A model generated the notes under the pieces. That model was given only the letters and a program-made list of their open reading frames with translations. It ran no database searches and was not told the DNA's origin. Positions 42,201-52,271 of a DNA stretch of 64,000 nt are shown one piece after another. Origin of the DNA: Eudorina sp. 2006-703-Eu-15 (lineage: Eukaryota > Chlorophyta > Chlorophyceae > Chlamydomonadales > Volvocaceae). Position 1 is the stretch's first letter. Each line of letters begins with the position of its first letter. Made by a program: the position numbers and the translations under genes. Location: NCBI GenBank assembly GCA_003117195.1, contig BDSI01000021.1, forward strand, positions 62,001 to 126,000, read 5' to 3'.

Positions 42201-45200
42201 CCCGCTGCCCCTACCTTTTCCTTTACCGCGCCAGGTGGGCGGCATCCAGTCGGTCACGCTGGGGGACGAGGAAGCCAAGCGGCGGGGCGTGCAGAAGAGC
42301 ATCCTGGAGCGGGCGGGGCCGCCCACCTTCGACGTGGCGGTGGAGATGGAGGAGCGGGGCCGCTGGCGGGTGCACCTGGACGTGGGGACCGCGGTGGACG
42401 CCATCCTGGCAGGTGTGTGTGTGTGTACTGCATTGTACTGCACTGTACTGCACTGTACTGCATTACACTGTGACGTATCGCGATAAACAGTACTGTACCG
42501 TGCCACACGGATCTGGTTGTGACGCTCGGCTGGGCACTGCTGTGCGGTGCGCGGTGCGCGGCTGGTGGTGTGAAGGGTTTCCTGGTGGTGTGAAGGATTT
42601 GCTGGCGGTGTGTAAATTTCCAGGGTCCGTTCAGGTGCTTGGATAGTGTCTCCTAGGGCCGCTGCCCACGGCTGGTGTTGTTCCCTCGCTCCCTGCCTTC
42701 CTGCCCGCCTGCCGCCCTACCTGGCTGCGTGGCTGCCCGCCTGCATGTGTGCAGGCGGCGAGGCCCCCGGCCAGGTCCGCTTCGTGGACGGCTCGGGGCA
42801 AGTCACGCGCGCCACCTTCATGGGCACTGGTGAGGGGACCGGAAGGGGTATAGGAAATTGGTAGACATATTCCGGAGGGAGGGGGCTTATGCTGGGGAGC
42901 CAAGATGTCGAGGAGGAGGGGCCGAGAACTGAGCGCTCAGGGCGCGGCTGAAGCTTGGGCTGAAAAGGTGGGGCCGGGGGTGCGGTTGCGGAGGCGAGAC
43001 GACGGTGCGGGCTGCAAGGCAGGGTATGGGCCCGAGGCTGAGATGCAAGTGCATGACGGCTCGATGATCGAGTTGTTGTCGTGGTAGGTCCTACATATCG
43101 CAAACGCCAGCGCGGATCTTGAGTGGATCTTGAGTGGCCGGTGTCGATGTCTGTGCCGACGTGGCTTAGGCAGATGTAAACTCCGCGTGCGGCCGTGCTT
43201 TCCTTCCCCCGCACCGGCACCGGCACGGCCCACGCCGCAGTGCGCCGCACCGACAGCAGTGGGGCCATCACCACCTCGGAGTGGTGGGCGGACGAGTCGG
43301 GCGAGCGGGAGGAGCCGCTGCTGTGGCCGCTGCGGCAGGACGTCCTGGGGCAGCCCTCCGGCTCGTCAGATTCATCCGCATCAGCGCCCTCCGCCCCGTC
43401 GTCTTCAGCGACCTCAGCTCCCTCCGGGCCTTCAGTCCCTCAGTCTCGCGTCCCGTCCTCCCCCGGGTCCGCCTCGTCCGCGTCCTCCTTCGCCTCCGCT
43501 TCCGCCACCTCCCGGTCGTCATCCGGGTCAGCATCCTCCTTCAGACCCGCGTCGGCGTCGCAGTCGGCCGCGACGCGCTCCAACACCCAGGTCACGACCC
43601 AGATCCCGACGCCGGGCTCAGCCTCAGGGACTGGGGCCAGTAACACCAGCGGCTTCAGCGGCTCAAACAGCAGCAGCAGCAGCAGCCGCGGCGTAAGTAG
43701 AGACCCAGGGGTCGGGGCGGCGGCGGCGCCGCCGCCGCCGCGGCTGCGGGCGCTCCTCGTGATGGACGACGAGGCGGCGGCCAGAGTGCGGGCGGTGCTG
43801 GGGCTGCTGAAACGGGAGGCCTACGAGGCCGCGGTAGCACTGGCGGGCGGCGCTCAGGCGTCAGCGGCGGCAGACGGCGGCATGGGCGAGGCGGGCCGGG
43901 GCGGCAGCGGCGGGTCGGGCTCCGAGAGCCTTATCGAGCTGGTGCCTGATCTGGACATGGCGGACCTGGTGATCGGCACCAAGAGCAAGCTGCGGAACTC
44001 GCCGAAGGTGGGGCGTGGTGGGAACTCGCCAGAGGTGGGGCGATTTCGCTGTCTGTCTATCTACCGTAGCACGACAGCGGGAAGTCCATTAAACCCTCCC
44101 ACCTAGAGGAAGGTGAAGTCGTAACAAGGGTTCCGTAGGTGAACCTGCGGAGGGACCAAGCGCGCTTGCAATGAAATGCCTCGAATGCCAAGCAAACACT
44201 GTTCCTACGCGGTCCTCGTGGGCCGCACAGCCTGCCACCCGCCACTGGTCCGCGCTGTCCCAGGACCGTATGCACGCATCGCCACATCACGTTCTACCTC
44301 ATAGCGCTGTCCGGATATGTTGTTGAGGAAGATCCCCGATTCATACCCGGCAGCGAGGCACGACGCCCCGGCGGGTCTGTACTGGGTCGTGTCAACCCTC
44401 GAGAGTGCATCGCCGCACCCAACACTCCCGATTGCCCCCTCTCACGCCCCCTCTCACGCCCCCTCTCACGCCTCCTCTCACGCCCCCTCTCACGCCCCCT
44501 CTCACGCCCCCTCTCACGCCCCCTCTCGCGCCCCCTCTCACGCCCCCTCTCGAGCCCCCTCTCACGCCCACTCTCGCGCCCCCTCTCACGCCCCCTCTCG
44601 CGCCCCCTCTCACGCGCCCTCTCGCGCCCCCTCTCGCGCCCAGATCCGCAACGCCGCCCGGAAGCGCCAGCTGCCGGTCTACGCCCTCACCGCCACCTCC
44701 ACGTCCGCGCTGCTCCGGAACCTGTGTCCGCTGCTGGGTCTGGACCCGCTGGCGGTGGCGGAGGTGGTGCGCGCGGGCCGGGCCGACGGCGACGAGGAGG
44801 AGGGGCCGGGCGGCTCCGATGCGGCGGATCAGGACCTGTTGGGCTCCGCGTCGTCGGTGGACGAGGACGTCGGCGAGGTGGGGAGCCGTGCTGCCATCGG
44901 GAGAGCCGCCACAGGGTGAAACCATAGGGCCCCTAAAGCAAGGGGTCGATCGCGCGATTCGCTGAGGAGCACTTTGGGTCGAGTCAGTCCGTCCGGGCAT
45001 TTGTGGCGAAGATGAGATGCGAGTGGGACAGGCTCGAGCCCGACCGGAAGGGGGGCGAAAAGGGAAACAGCCCAGACACACCCAGCCCGAAGGAAGGGGG
45101 CGTTGGGTCCTGAAATGTGCAGTGCGGTTGGCGTCCCTGGCCGCTGGGAAGGAACGTACCCTCCACTCGACTGCAGTACTGCCCGGGGGTAGGGGGATGC

Positions 45201-46551
45201 CGGCGCCATGGACCGGAGCCTGACCTGACCTGACCTGGCCTGCCTTGCCGTAACCTGGCCTGTGCTGCCCTCACATTTCGACCTGACCTGACCTGACCTG
45301 ACCTGACTTGACCTGATTTGACTTATCTGATCTGATCTGGACGGGGTCCACCGGTGGGCGGGGCGCGCGTTGTATCCCTGCCGTCAGCGCACCCACCCTC
45401 GTCCCTACCTCCGCCTCCGCCTCCGACCCGCCCGCGGGTCCGCGCAGGACGGTGAGGGCGGCGGGACTGCAGCCGGGGGCCAGCGACGGAGCCTGGAGCT
45501 GAGCGCGGCGGACGACTACGCGGTACGTCACTGTCCGGGCAGCAGGAGGACCCCTTTTAAGGGTGTGTGTGCAGGGGCCGCGACGTAGGCAGAGAGGGTC
45601 GCCGCGCCCGGCCTGAGGGCTGCGGCGCATCTCACCTGGGGCAACCCCAGCGTTCGGGGGTTACCGTACCAGCAGAATGCCGTACCGGGATGTGGGTCGC
45701 GTCAACCCGTCAGGCCTGCGGGTCACCAGGGCAGCTGGCACACCACCTAGTTCGTCACCATGAGCTCGGGTCAGTGGTCAGAACAACCTTTTGGCGCGCG
45801 CTGTCGGCTCTCGTCCGCCACCCGTGCGACCGAGGGTGCGGCGGTGAACACCCGGTGGTGCCCGGGCGGTGCCATGTTGCCGAATGGTCCGAACCCTGCC
45901 CCCATGCAGGAACTGCTGGCGACCACGGTCCGCGAGCTGCGGTACGCTCCCCTGGACCGGTCTTACGCGCAACACGTGCTGGGGCGTTTCGTGGATGAGA
46001 TGATGGCGGCCTCGGCGGCCTCGCCTGCTGGTGACGGGACTGCTCCCGCTGGTGCCGCCGCGCCCGACGGCGCGTGCGCCGCCAACGGCTCGTCCGGGGC
46101 GGCGGAGGCTGCCGACGCGGTTCGCGCGAACAGCCTGGCGGCGGTGGCCTGGGCCTGCAGCTTCGTGAAGCACCGGAAGAAGTTCGTGGAGGCGAGCCGC
46201 AAGGAGCTGCAGGTGGTGGCGGAGGCGTGCGGTCGGCGCTGGGGGCAGTTCACGGGGCCCGACCTGCTGCGTGTCGCGACGGGCTTTGCGGGGATGCGCC
46301 TTGCGCCGCCGTCCCGGGAGTGGCTGCAGGGCCTGACGGCGGCTGCGCAGGGGGTGCTGGGTGAGGCGGAGGCAGGGGTGGCGGGAGTCGCGGTTGCACG
46401 GGCGGGGACGGCGGGGGCAACAACGGACGGCGCCGCAACCACGCGTGCGAAGGAAGGAGCTATGCGGGGTGTGTCGGCGGAGGACGCGTCGCGTTTGCAG
46501 CTAGCCCTGGCGGAGCTGGAGCTCTTGTTGCTCGAGGCGGAGCGGCAGTGA
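39289..46551 (+). CDS. Ycf45/SPD1-type AAA ATPase, probably plastid-targeted, with extended C-terminus
   Basis: Exons 39289-39594, 39831-39947, 40231-40420, 40892-41040, 41393-41455, 41744-41884, 42235-42412, 42755-42829, 43241-44007, 44644-44877, 45448-45522, 45910-46551 (TGA). The ATG at 39289 opens an Arg/Cys/His-rich, acid-poor leader ([20 protein letters not shown]) typical of plastid transit peptides. The core is almost textbook Ycf45: [33 protein letters not shown], Walker [35 protein letters not shown], Walker [33 protein letters not shown] and [18 protein letters not shown]. Family members occur in cyanobacteria and some plastid genomes; the nuclear plant member SPD1 is needed for early plastid development, and the molecular role is unknown. 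A Ser-rich insert (exon 43241) precedes the conserved tail ([31 protein letters not shown]). The last exon looks like helical repeats rather than the family's usual ending and may be a fusion. TGTAA at 46845-46849 is the likely poly(A) signal. Confidence 0.93.
41053..41085. repeat. Dispersed TATAGG...GGTAGACAT motif, copy B (diverged)
   Basis: GGGTGTAGGGACCTGGTAGACATGCTGTATGG begins 12 bp after the donor at 41040. It keeps the GTAGGGA-CTGGTAGACAT core of the family found at 31534, 42845 and 50002. Confidence 0.55.
42171..42197. repeat. Dispersed motif, copy C, inverted
   Basis: GAATGTGTCTTCCAATATCC followed by TATCCCCC is the reverse complement of the family consensus with a few changes. It ends ~38 bp before the acceptor of exon 42235. 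Confidence 0.6.
42418..42480. repeat. Short tandem repeat, TGTACTGCAC-type
   Basis: (GT)n directly at the donor of exon 42235-42412 passes into four or five imperfect TGTACTGCAC units. Intronic. Confidence 0.85.
42845..42872. repeat. Dispersed motif, copy D
   Basis: GGGGTATAGGAAATTGGTAG followed by ACATATT begins 15 bp after the donor at 42829, in the same orientation as the host gene. Confidence 0.8.
44079..44157 (+). pseudogene. Fragment of the 3' end of 18S rRNA inside an intron
   Basis: The stretch GGAAGTCCATTAAACCCTCC, CACCTAGAGGAAGG, GAAGTCGTAACAAGG, TTCCGTAGGTGAACCTGCGG and AGGGA is the universally conserved end of small-subunit rRNA (helix 44/45 and the dimethyl-A loop), in order and without gaps, with about four substitutions. 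It stops where mature 18S stops; the next bases do not resemble a 5.8S gene, and no more 18S is present upstream. It lies in intron 44008-44643 of the Ycf45-type gene on its sense strand, so it is a dead insert and not an rDNA unit. Confidence 0.9.
44438..44640. repeat. 12-bp tandem repeat CTCACGCCCCCT
   Basis: About 17 units, with CTCGCG variants in the second half, run straight into the acceptor of exon 44644. The repeat thus supplies the pyrimidine tract of that splice site. Its multiple-of-three unit makes open frames on both strands. Confidence 0.95.
45223..45335. repeat. CTGAC/CTGACTT pentamer repeat
   Basis: Degenerate tandem CCTGA units in the intron 44878-45447. No coding content. 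Confidence 0.9.
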
Positions 46552-47080
46552 TTGGCATGGCGTTCGACTTATTCCGGCGTCGATGAGCGTGCACAGTTTT
46601 GCTTCGAGTGAGTGTTTTTTATGCTAGGTTGGTAATATCGAGGGTTCAAGCGCGCTATGTATTTTAGGGCAGTCTGACGCCGGCGGGCTGCGGGCATGAG
46701 GGAGGTGTCGGCGTGTGGCAGACGGGGTGCGTGTGACACGCTGTCACGCAGCGGATGGAGCAGGAGGGTCACGCGGTGTGCCAAGCTGCTGAAGAGAGAA
46801 TGAAACACAATTATTTTATGAAAATTTCGTTCTGCTTGTTTTATTGTAACTAAAACAAAACGCGGTCGCGATTTTAAAACGTGCGATTCGAATCAAGCAA
46901 GGCTTTTTTGACGAGTACTTTCCTTCGTGACAATATGATACTGTCCTTAAACTAAATGACACATAGTGAACCATGGACTCGATCGTATAATTTGAGGGTT
47001 GTTCTGGTTGTGGTCTTACCTGGGCTTGGGAGCTTTCGGAGAATGCGTCCTGCCCTACAACGGGAACACTTCGCAGCAGG
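46552..47080. other. Intergenic region upstream of the EELR-motif gene
   Basis: Contains the 3' UTR of the Ycf45-type gene with TGTAA at 46845-46849, then an AT-rich stretch (46800-46960) that is probably the promoter of the gene starting at 47081. No gene seen. Confidence 0.55.
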
Positions 47081-48554
47081 ATGCAACCAACAGCTCAAAT
47101 CAGCAGCCAATTTCAACCGGTTGGGAACGGTGTCAACGGCTCTGTGCCTCCCGCGCTTCTGTCGTCAGCAATCCCTCAGCAAGCAGCTCAGCCTGTTGTG
47201 CAAGCACAGCCACGTCCCGAACAAGAGTCCGTACTACGACACGTTGGAGCAGACCCGCATTACACGCAAAAAGGGCCTGTTTCGCCTGAGGAGCTCCGAT
47301 GGGCTACCATATGCCAGCTGAAGACGCTCCAGCAGTCCAATGCGCCTCTTCCCACTTGGTTAAATTACACGGTACAGCCTATCAAAGCAGGCGTGGTGGA
47401 TCAGGCTGGGCCTTCCGCTGCGGGACTTACGAGCAGCGCGCCCACGGCGACTGCAGCCTACCCCGCGGCTGTGCCGCAACCACCAGCCAGCTCCCCCAGC
47501 GGGGGATACCTGCGACACCCAGATCCAAACTCCAGCATAGAGGAGCTAAGGTGGCGCGACTACCAAGCCCTGAGTCAGAACCATGCGCCGGGCGCTTCGG
47601 CTGCAGGACCTGCAGGACCGCCACAGGCAGTTGCTGGTGCGCCGCAGGGCGCAGCGCTGCTGGGGCCTCCCAGCGCTCCAGTCGTGCCCAACACGCCCAT
47701 CTTCCCCACGCCGGTGCGCACGCTGTTCCCGCCGACGCCGGCAGCGGCTGGACCCGCCGGTGGCCTCATGGAGGGTTACATGGACACCTCTGACGGACCG
47801 GACGCAGAGCAGTGCTTCCAGTGTATCTATGCGGCGCCGGGCAACTGCCTTGCCAGTCCAGAGGAAATGCGTGTCGTACAGGCAAGTGACGCGGGGGCGG
47901 AGACGAGCTTGGCGCTGCGAGGGTAGGGTGGGCGACCAGAGCGTTTCCCAGTTGGCCCAGTTGCTGATCGCCGCGATTCAGGAGGAGGTCGCGGGAACGC
48001 GCCGTGAGCCCGCCCACCCCTTAGGACACCAGGCCGTCGCACCATGTCTTGGCTTGGTGCTTCATACAACTCAGGGCTGAAGGAGGTACCGGATAGGCTC
48101 CGTCTGATGAGGGGATTGTTACTGGCGCAATCATGACACTGGTCAGATGGCAAGCAAGTGGCTTGTCCCGTCGCCGCCTGGTGACTTCACCTGTCGCCCT
48201 GCACTCGTTTCCTTCCCAACGTGCGCCCTGCAAGGCGCAACCTTTCCATTACCTGTTGTGGTGAACCCCTAGGGAAGTAGCAGCCGGTAACACTGCACCT
48301 TGAAGTTCCAGCGCTTTAAATTTCGTTATAGAAGTCTCCGAGTGCCACAGCGATGACGCCTCCAGGCATCTCCCTTCCCCCCTCCAGCAGCTTACTTCCA
48401 AACCCGCCGTTAACAGTAAGACAGTCAAGCCCGCGCCTGACTTGTGGCTTCATAAACCCTAAACCCGTTTCCTTGCCAAATCACATCCTCCCAGATTGAG
48501 TCGTACAAGCTAGGCAAGCAGGTGGTACCGTACTGGCTGGTCAGCGGCGCGTAA
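47081..48554 (+). CDS. Small Pro/Ala/Gln-rich protein with three EELR-type motifs (Nup98-like motif)
   Basis: Two exons, 47081-47881 and 48495-48554 (TAA), give 286 residues in phase 0. The intron begins with GC rather than GT (CAG|GCAAGT), a standard minor donor form, and ends CCCAG. The protein carries three copies of one motif: SPEELRWATICQLKTLQQ, SIEELRWRDYQALSQN and SPEEMRVVQ plus IESYKLGKQ; the third is assembled only across the splice junction, which supports the intron. Similar EELR..DY motifs flank the GLEBS region in Nup98-family nucleoporins, but there are no FG or GLFG repeats here, so a nuclear-pore role is only a suggestion. The linker is Pro/Ala/Gln-rich, and a Cys pair (QCFQCIYAAPGNC) lies just before the third motif. 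The start is the first ATG after the AT-rich upstream region. Confidence 0.75.
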
Positions 48555-49100
48555 GGGTACGGGCACGCTGCGGTGACTCTTGAAGACGGACCGACGAGCG
48601 CTACCATGGCGCCGCAACACCCAGGCGAAGCCAGCTGCCCTGGATATGCACACTGCTCAAGCTGGAGGCGGCATCCCCAATACCTCGACGCAGAACTGTT
48701 TGAGATCATTGGCCTCTCCTTCCATGCCGCACGTCCACCCCTTGACAAATTTAGCGCCGGGCAGCACCACGCGCACGTGGTCCTCTTGTGATGAGATGGG
48801 CGAGATTGAAACCCTGACTGCGTCCGTAACCCTTGGGGCAGGCACTGGAGGCGGAGGGGATGCGGACGGGGTTGTGCGGTCTGCTGCTGCTGCATGCGGA
48901 CGGAGGGTGGCTGCCACTGACCACATCTGAACACGAGTTACAATATTTACAGACGGACGGCATGCGCCAGGCCGTAGCAGAACAGATGAAGCGTTGAATC
49001 ACTAGCAGTAGTAGAGACTAGGTATCGCAGGCATGTGTACGGTCCGCAGGGCCCATCAGGCCCTATTCGCCTGACGACGCAGGAGCCGTCACGAATCCGT
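48555..49100. other. Convergent intergenic region
   Basis: Two TTACA copies at 48938-48942 and 48947-48951 (TGTAA on the minus strand) lie ~150 bp after the Rtf2 stop and are its probable poly(A) signals. I see no gene here. Confidence 0.55.
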
Positions 49101-49857
49101 TCATTGATGACCCAGGCGGTGGCCGACTCCTGGGTCGGTGCGTGTCCCGTCGGCAGCTGCAGCCTCAGCCGCGTCGGCCTCGGGCGCTTTCCGCTTCTTG
49201 CCGCCGGCTTGCTTGGCCGCCTTTGTCGCGGCGGCGGCGCGCAGTTGCTCCTTGAGCGCCTGGACCTGCTCTTGCGTGCCGTGTATGGGCAGAGTGGACG
49301 TGAAGGCCTCGCCGCACACGGGGCAGCTGGCGTCCCCTCGGGCGGTGTTCTGGATGGCCCGTTCGCTCAGGACGTGGCCGCAGGGCCGCAGCGCTGAGCA
49401 GGGGTGCCGGTCGCACGGTAGCAACGTGATCGGGCAAACCCAGCCCTCGCAACTGCCGACCTCCCTCCCCGCGGCTCCTGCTGCTGCACGGCCTGCTGCC
49501 GTCGTTGTGGACACGCCCCCGGTTGCGACTGCAGCTGGGTCCGATGTGGAAGCAGCCGCGGCGCCGCGCAACCTGATGCTGTCGCGGCTCTGCGTTCCGT
49601 CACCAGAGGCGGTCGCGGCGGGGTGCAGGTGCACCTCCATCACGTCACGCAGGGAGGTGATGTGGTCAAGGAGGCCCCCCGCGACGCGCAGCTGGTTGCC
49701 GTACTGCAGCAGCGCCTCGGGCGAGGTCACGTGGCCCTTCTTGGCGAGCAGGAACTGGACCACCGCGTCCTTGTTGTACAGCCGGCCCAGGCTGCACGCC
49801 ACGATGGGCGGCCGCAGCGGCTGCGAGCCGAGGGCGCAGGTGGACCAGGCGGTGGAC
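49101..49857 (-). CDS. RTF2: Replication termination factor 2 (Rtf2), main exon; 5' exon not found
   Basis: Rtf2 proteins act at stalled or terminating replication forks (fission yeast RTS1 barrier; human RTF2 at blocked forks) and in plants also touch splicing. One exon from the acceptor at 49857 to the stop at 49101 encodes ~252 residues. The N-terminal half has the family signature RPPIVACSLGRLYNKDAVVQ with FLLAKKGHV, and the second half holds the RING-like C2HC2 module: GWVCPITLLPCDRHPCSALR, PCGHVLSERAIQN and ASCPVCGEAF. The tail is Lys-rich (KQAGGKKRKAPEA), a likely nuclear localisation signal. The first ~40 residues, with the usual MG-x-DGG start, belong to an upstream exon ending in phase 2 that I could not find in 49858-51000. 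The gene is therefore either complete with an unrecognised short exon or truncated. An Ala/Thr-rich insert separates the two halves. Confidence 0.92.
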
Positions 49858-50001
49858 CTGTGCGAGGTGTTCGGCGTGCGGAGAGAGGATGTCGGGTTGG
49901 GGCGTGGTGGGCGGCAGGAGTGTGTTCCTGGGTATTGAGTGGGTTGGGGCGTGGTGGTGTGTGGCAGGAAGCTTCCAGGGGTGTTTTGCGGTATGGGCCA
50001 G

Positions 50002-50029
50002 GGGGTATAGGAAATCGGTAGATATATTC
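50002..50029. repeat. Dispersed motif, copy E
   Basis: GGGGGTATAGGAAATCGGTA followed by GATATATT, upstream of the Rtf2 exon and probably in its first intron. It continues with TACTGCGC like the copy at 31534. Confidence 0.75.
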
Positions 50030-50333
50030 GTACTGCGCATGGGCCAGGGGGGCCCAGGGGCCGGGTGGGGATATTCGTGGGTATAAATCGTGGCTGTAGA
50101 TAAGAGCCGCTGGTGGGGGCGCGCACGCGGACTAAATTGCCCCTGCATCAGTGCATGTACAGCACGGGTATGTCGGTTTGCGCTCGTCGTACGGGGCCAA
50201 TTGACCAGTGGAATGGCGTTGGGGCACTCCACACAGCGGGATCAACAAGGTAGACAGGCTTGCGGCGTGAACGGTCATAGCTGCGCGCTCGTGACACGAT
50301 CGCTTAGCCTGGCGAGGACAAGGTTTAATGATG

Positions 50334-50424
50334 GTGTCTGGGGCTGCCGGCGAGCAGCAGGGCGCGGTAGCCTACCGCGCCCTGCTGCGGTAGGCTGCTT
50401 GTCTCCGACGGAGGCCCCAGACAC
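50334..50424. repeat. Imperfect 91-bp hairpin
   Basis: An inner pair of perfect 16-bp arms (CAGCAGGGCGCGGTAG at 50355-50370 and its complement at 50372-50387, one base apart) is enclosed by an outer 11-bp pair (GTGTCTGGGGC at 50334-50344 and GCCCCAGACAC at 50414-50424). It could be a snap-back element or a precursor hairpin; nothing here shows that it is transcribed. Confidence 0.85.
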
Positions 50425-52271
50425 TTCCCCAGGAGCGGACTGGGCACGCACGTACCCATGCTCGGCCAATCGGTCGGATGGCAGCAGCACAGGTCTTGGG
50501 TTCAAGGTGCAGGATTGAGTTGACTGTGGGCTTATTATCAAGACTGCATTTGTGGTAGATCGTTTTCAGAGGTCCGGGAGGTAGCGCGCATCGCATGTTA
50601 GGACGAGGGAGAGGAGCTTGGTCGAACGGGGCTGTTGAGCTTGTTCGAAAGAATGAAGAGTATCGAGCGTCGATTCAGCGACGTTCTTTCGACTTGGGAG
50701 GCGACGGGGGCAGTCGGAACTGTACGGGAAACCCACGTGTTTTACGAGACCCACGTGTTTACGAGAAACACAATTCGTAAAGCCCTGCACCCCCAGCCGA
50801 CAGATTGCAGTCGCAGTTCGCGGCTCCTACCTTTCAAGCGCCTTGTCAGCTGTTTCGTTCACAACCCTCGACGCATCTCCACCGCGCGTTGACCTAGACG
50901 AGTCGTTCTGGGCGACGCGCCACGATTGACCTCGAAGAACATCTGATCTAGTCACAATTGTCCCACCGTCTAGTCCCATGCTAACTATACAGAATTAGAC
51001 CCTCAGAGGCAAGTTGGAATTCTCTATGTCACGTCGCAATCGAGGTTGAGCTCGTGGTTGACAGCAGCCTCTTGAAATATCACAAAGCTCGAGATGCAGC
51101 AAAAGAACACATTAGAAAGTCCATTGGGCACGGTTTATGCTAAGCGGTCGTCCTGAAGCCGCACGATGGCAACCCGGCGAGTGATTTAAGCGTTCACTGA
51201 ATAGTATTAAAGCCCGTCATAATCTAGAATCATCCGGTCTTGCAGCGTATTCCTTATGCACATACCTATCAGCGGCGAGATAGCCACACTATAATTACAA
51301 AACAAATTGTTTCTATCAATTACTGTGTTGAGGTCACAGCCCACAAGAACATCGCGTTCGTTGGTCGTACGCAGACAGCATGCATAGCGTAAGTGCAAAG
51401 CATGCAACACAGCATGAGCACATGGCTGATTAACCTTACATGAAGCAATGCAGCAGTAACTGGAATAATAGTAACCATTTACCGACCGACCTGGTCGCTT
51501 TATTACCGACAAGCTCTAACCAATTCATGCCCTTTGCTTCTGAACCTTTCCTGCGCCTGCTTACAATGTGTTGTTGAGTGGGAAAGTCGCGATAATGAAG
51601 GTCGTCTCTGCAACATATGCAGCGCTCCGTCGCGCTTCTTCACGGGATCACGGCTTGGCGGCTTGTACCGTCGTCCAAACCTCCTTTCAAACAGCTGTCG
51701 CCGCATGGTGCGCGTGATATGCAGGGTAATCGTGCCTCTTCCCTTTCTGTGATATAGCTGAACTGTCGAGTGGTTGGCGGAAGCTAATCAGGGCTGATCC
51801 TCTTCGATGCTTTAAGGTGCTACATCACGTGGTGTTCCATTCTTCTCAATATCACCCTTCTCAATATCACTGGTACCACACGGTTCCACAGTGACCTGCA
51901 CCCAAATGTCCTCACGAAGGCGTGCGGATTACCGAAGCGCATCCAAACGTACGAACAAGCGTACATGGAATCCGATGTTAGGTCATTCGTTCATGCTAAG
52001 TTATGTCCCAAATCCCGGGATGCAGAACAGCTCAAAACAACGCAAAACCGATGACATTCAAGTTCTGTTGCCGCAACCCTGCCGCACATTCGTAGTACTA
52101 GCCGCACATCTATACTCCCCAGCAACAGAGCATCCAGCGCGACGCCGTCGCTTTCGGACTTGGCCAGTCCACGTCATCACCCGATCGTTCGAGCCGCCGA
52201 AACACAACAAACCAAACATGATCGACCAAGCCACAAACCAAGGGACCGACCAACGCGCCCGACCCTCTGCC
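50425..52271. other. Gene-poor AT-richer interval
   Basis: About 1.8 kb between the Rtf2 5' side and the REI1-type 3' end. It is AT-richer than the genes, especially 50940-51530. A direct repeat ACCCACGTGTTT / ACCCACGTGTTTACGAG occurs at 50731-50765. I see no protein-like open frame, RNA gene or transposon end. TTACA at 51295-51299 could be a distant poly(A) signal for the minus-strand gene. Confidence 0.5.

Noticed and set aside
44079..44400. A complete rDNA unit
   Set aside because: Only the last ~78 nt of 18S are present; no 5.8S-like sequence follows and no other 18S part precedes.
44392..45081. Gly/Arg-repeat protein on the minus strand
   Set aside because: It is antisense to the CTCACGCCCCCT repeat and the flanking exon of the Ycf45-type gene.
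50692..50715. LGGDGGSR on the plus strand as an Rtf2 first exon
   Set aside because: It is in the opposite orientation to the Rtf2 main exon and lacks the following conserved residues.
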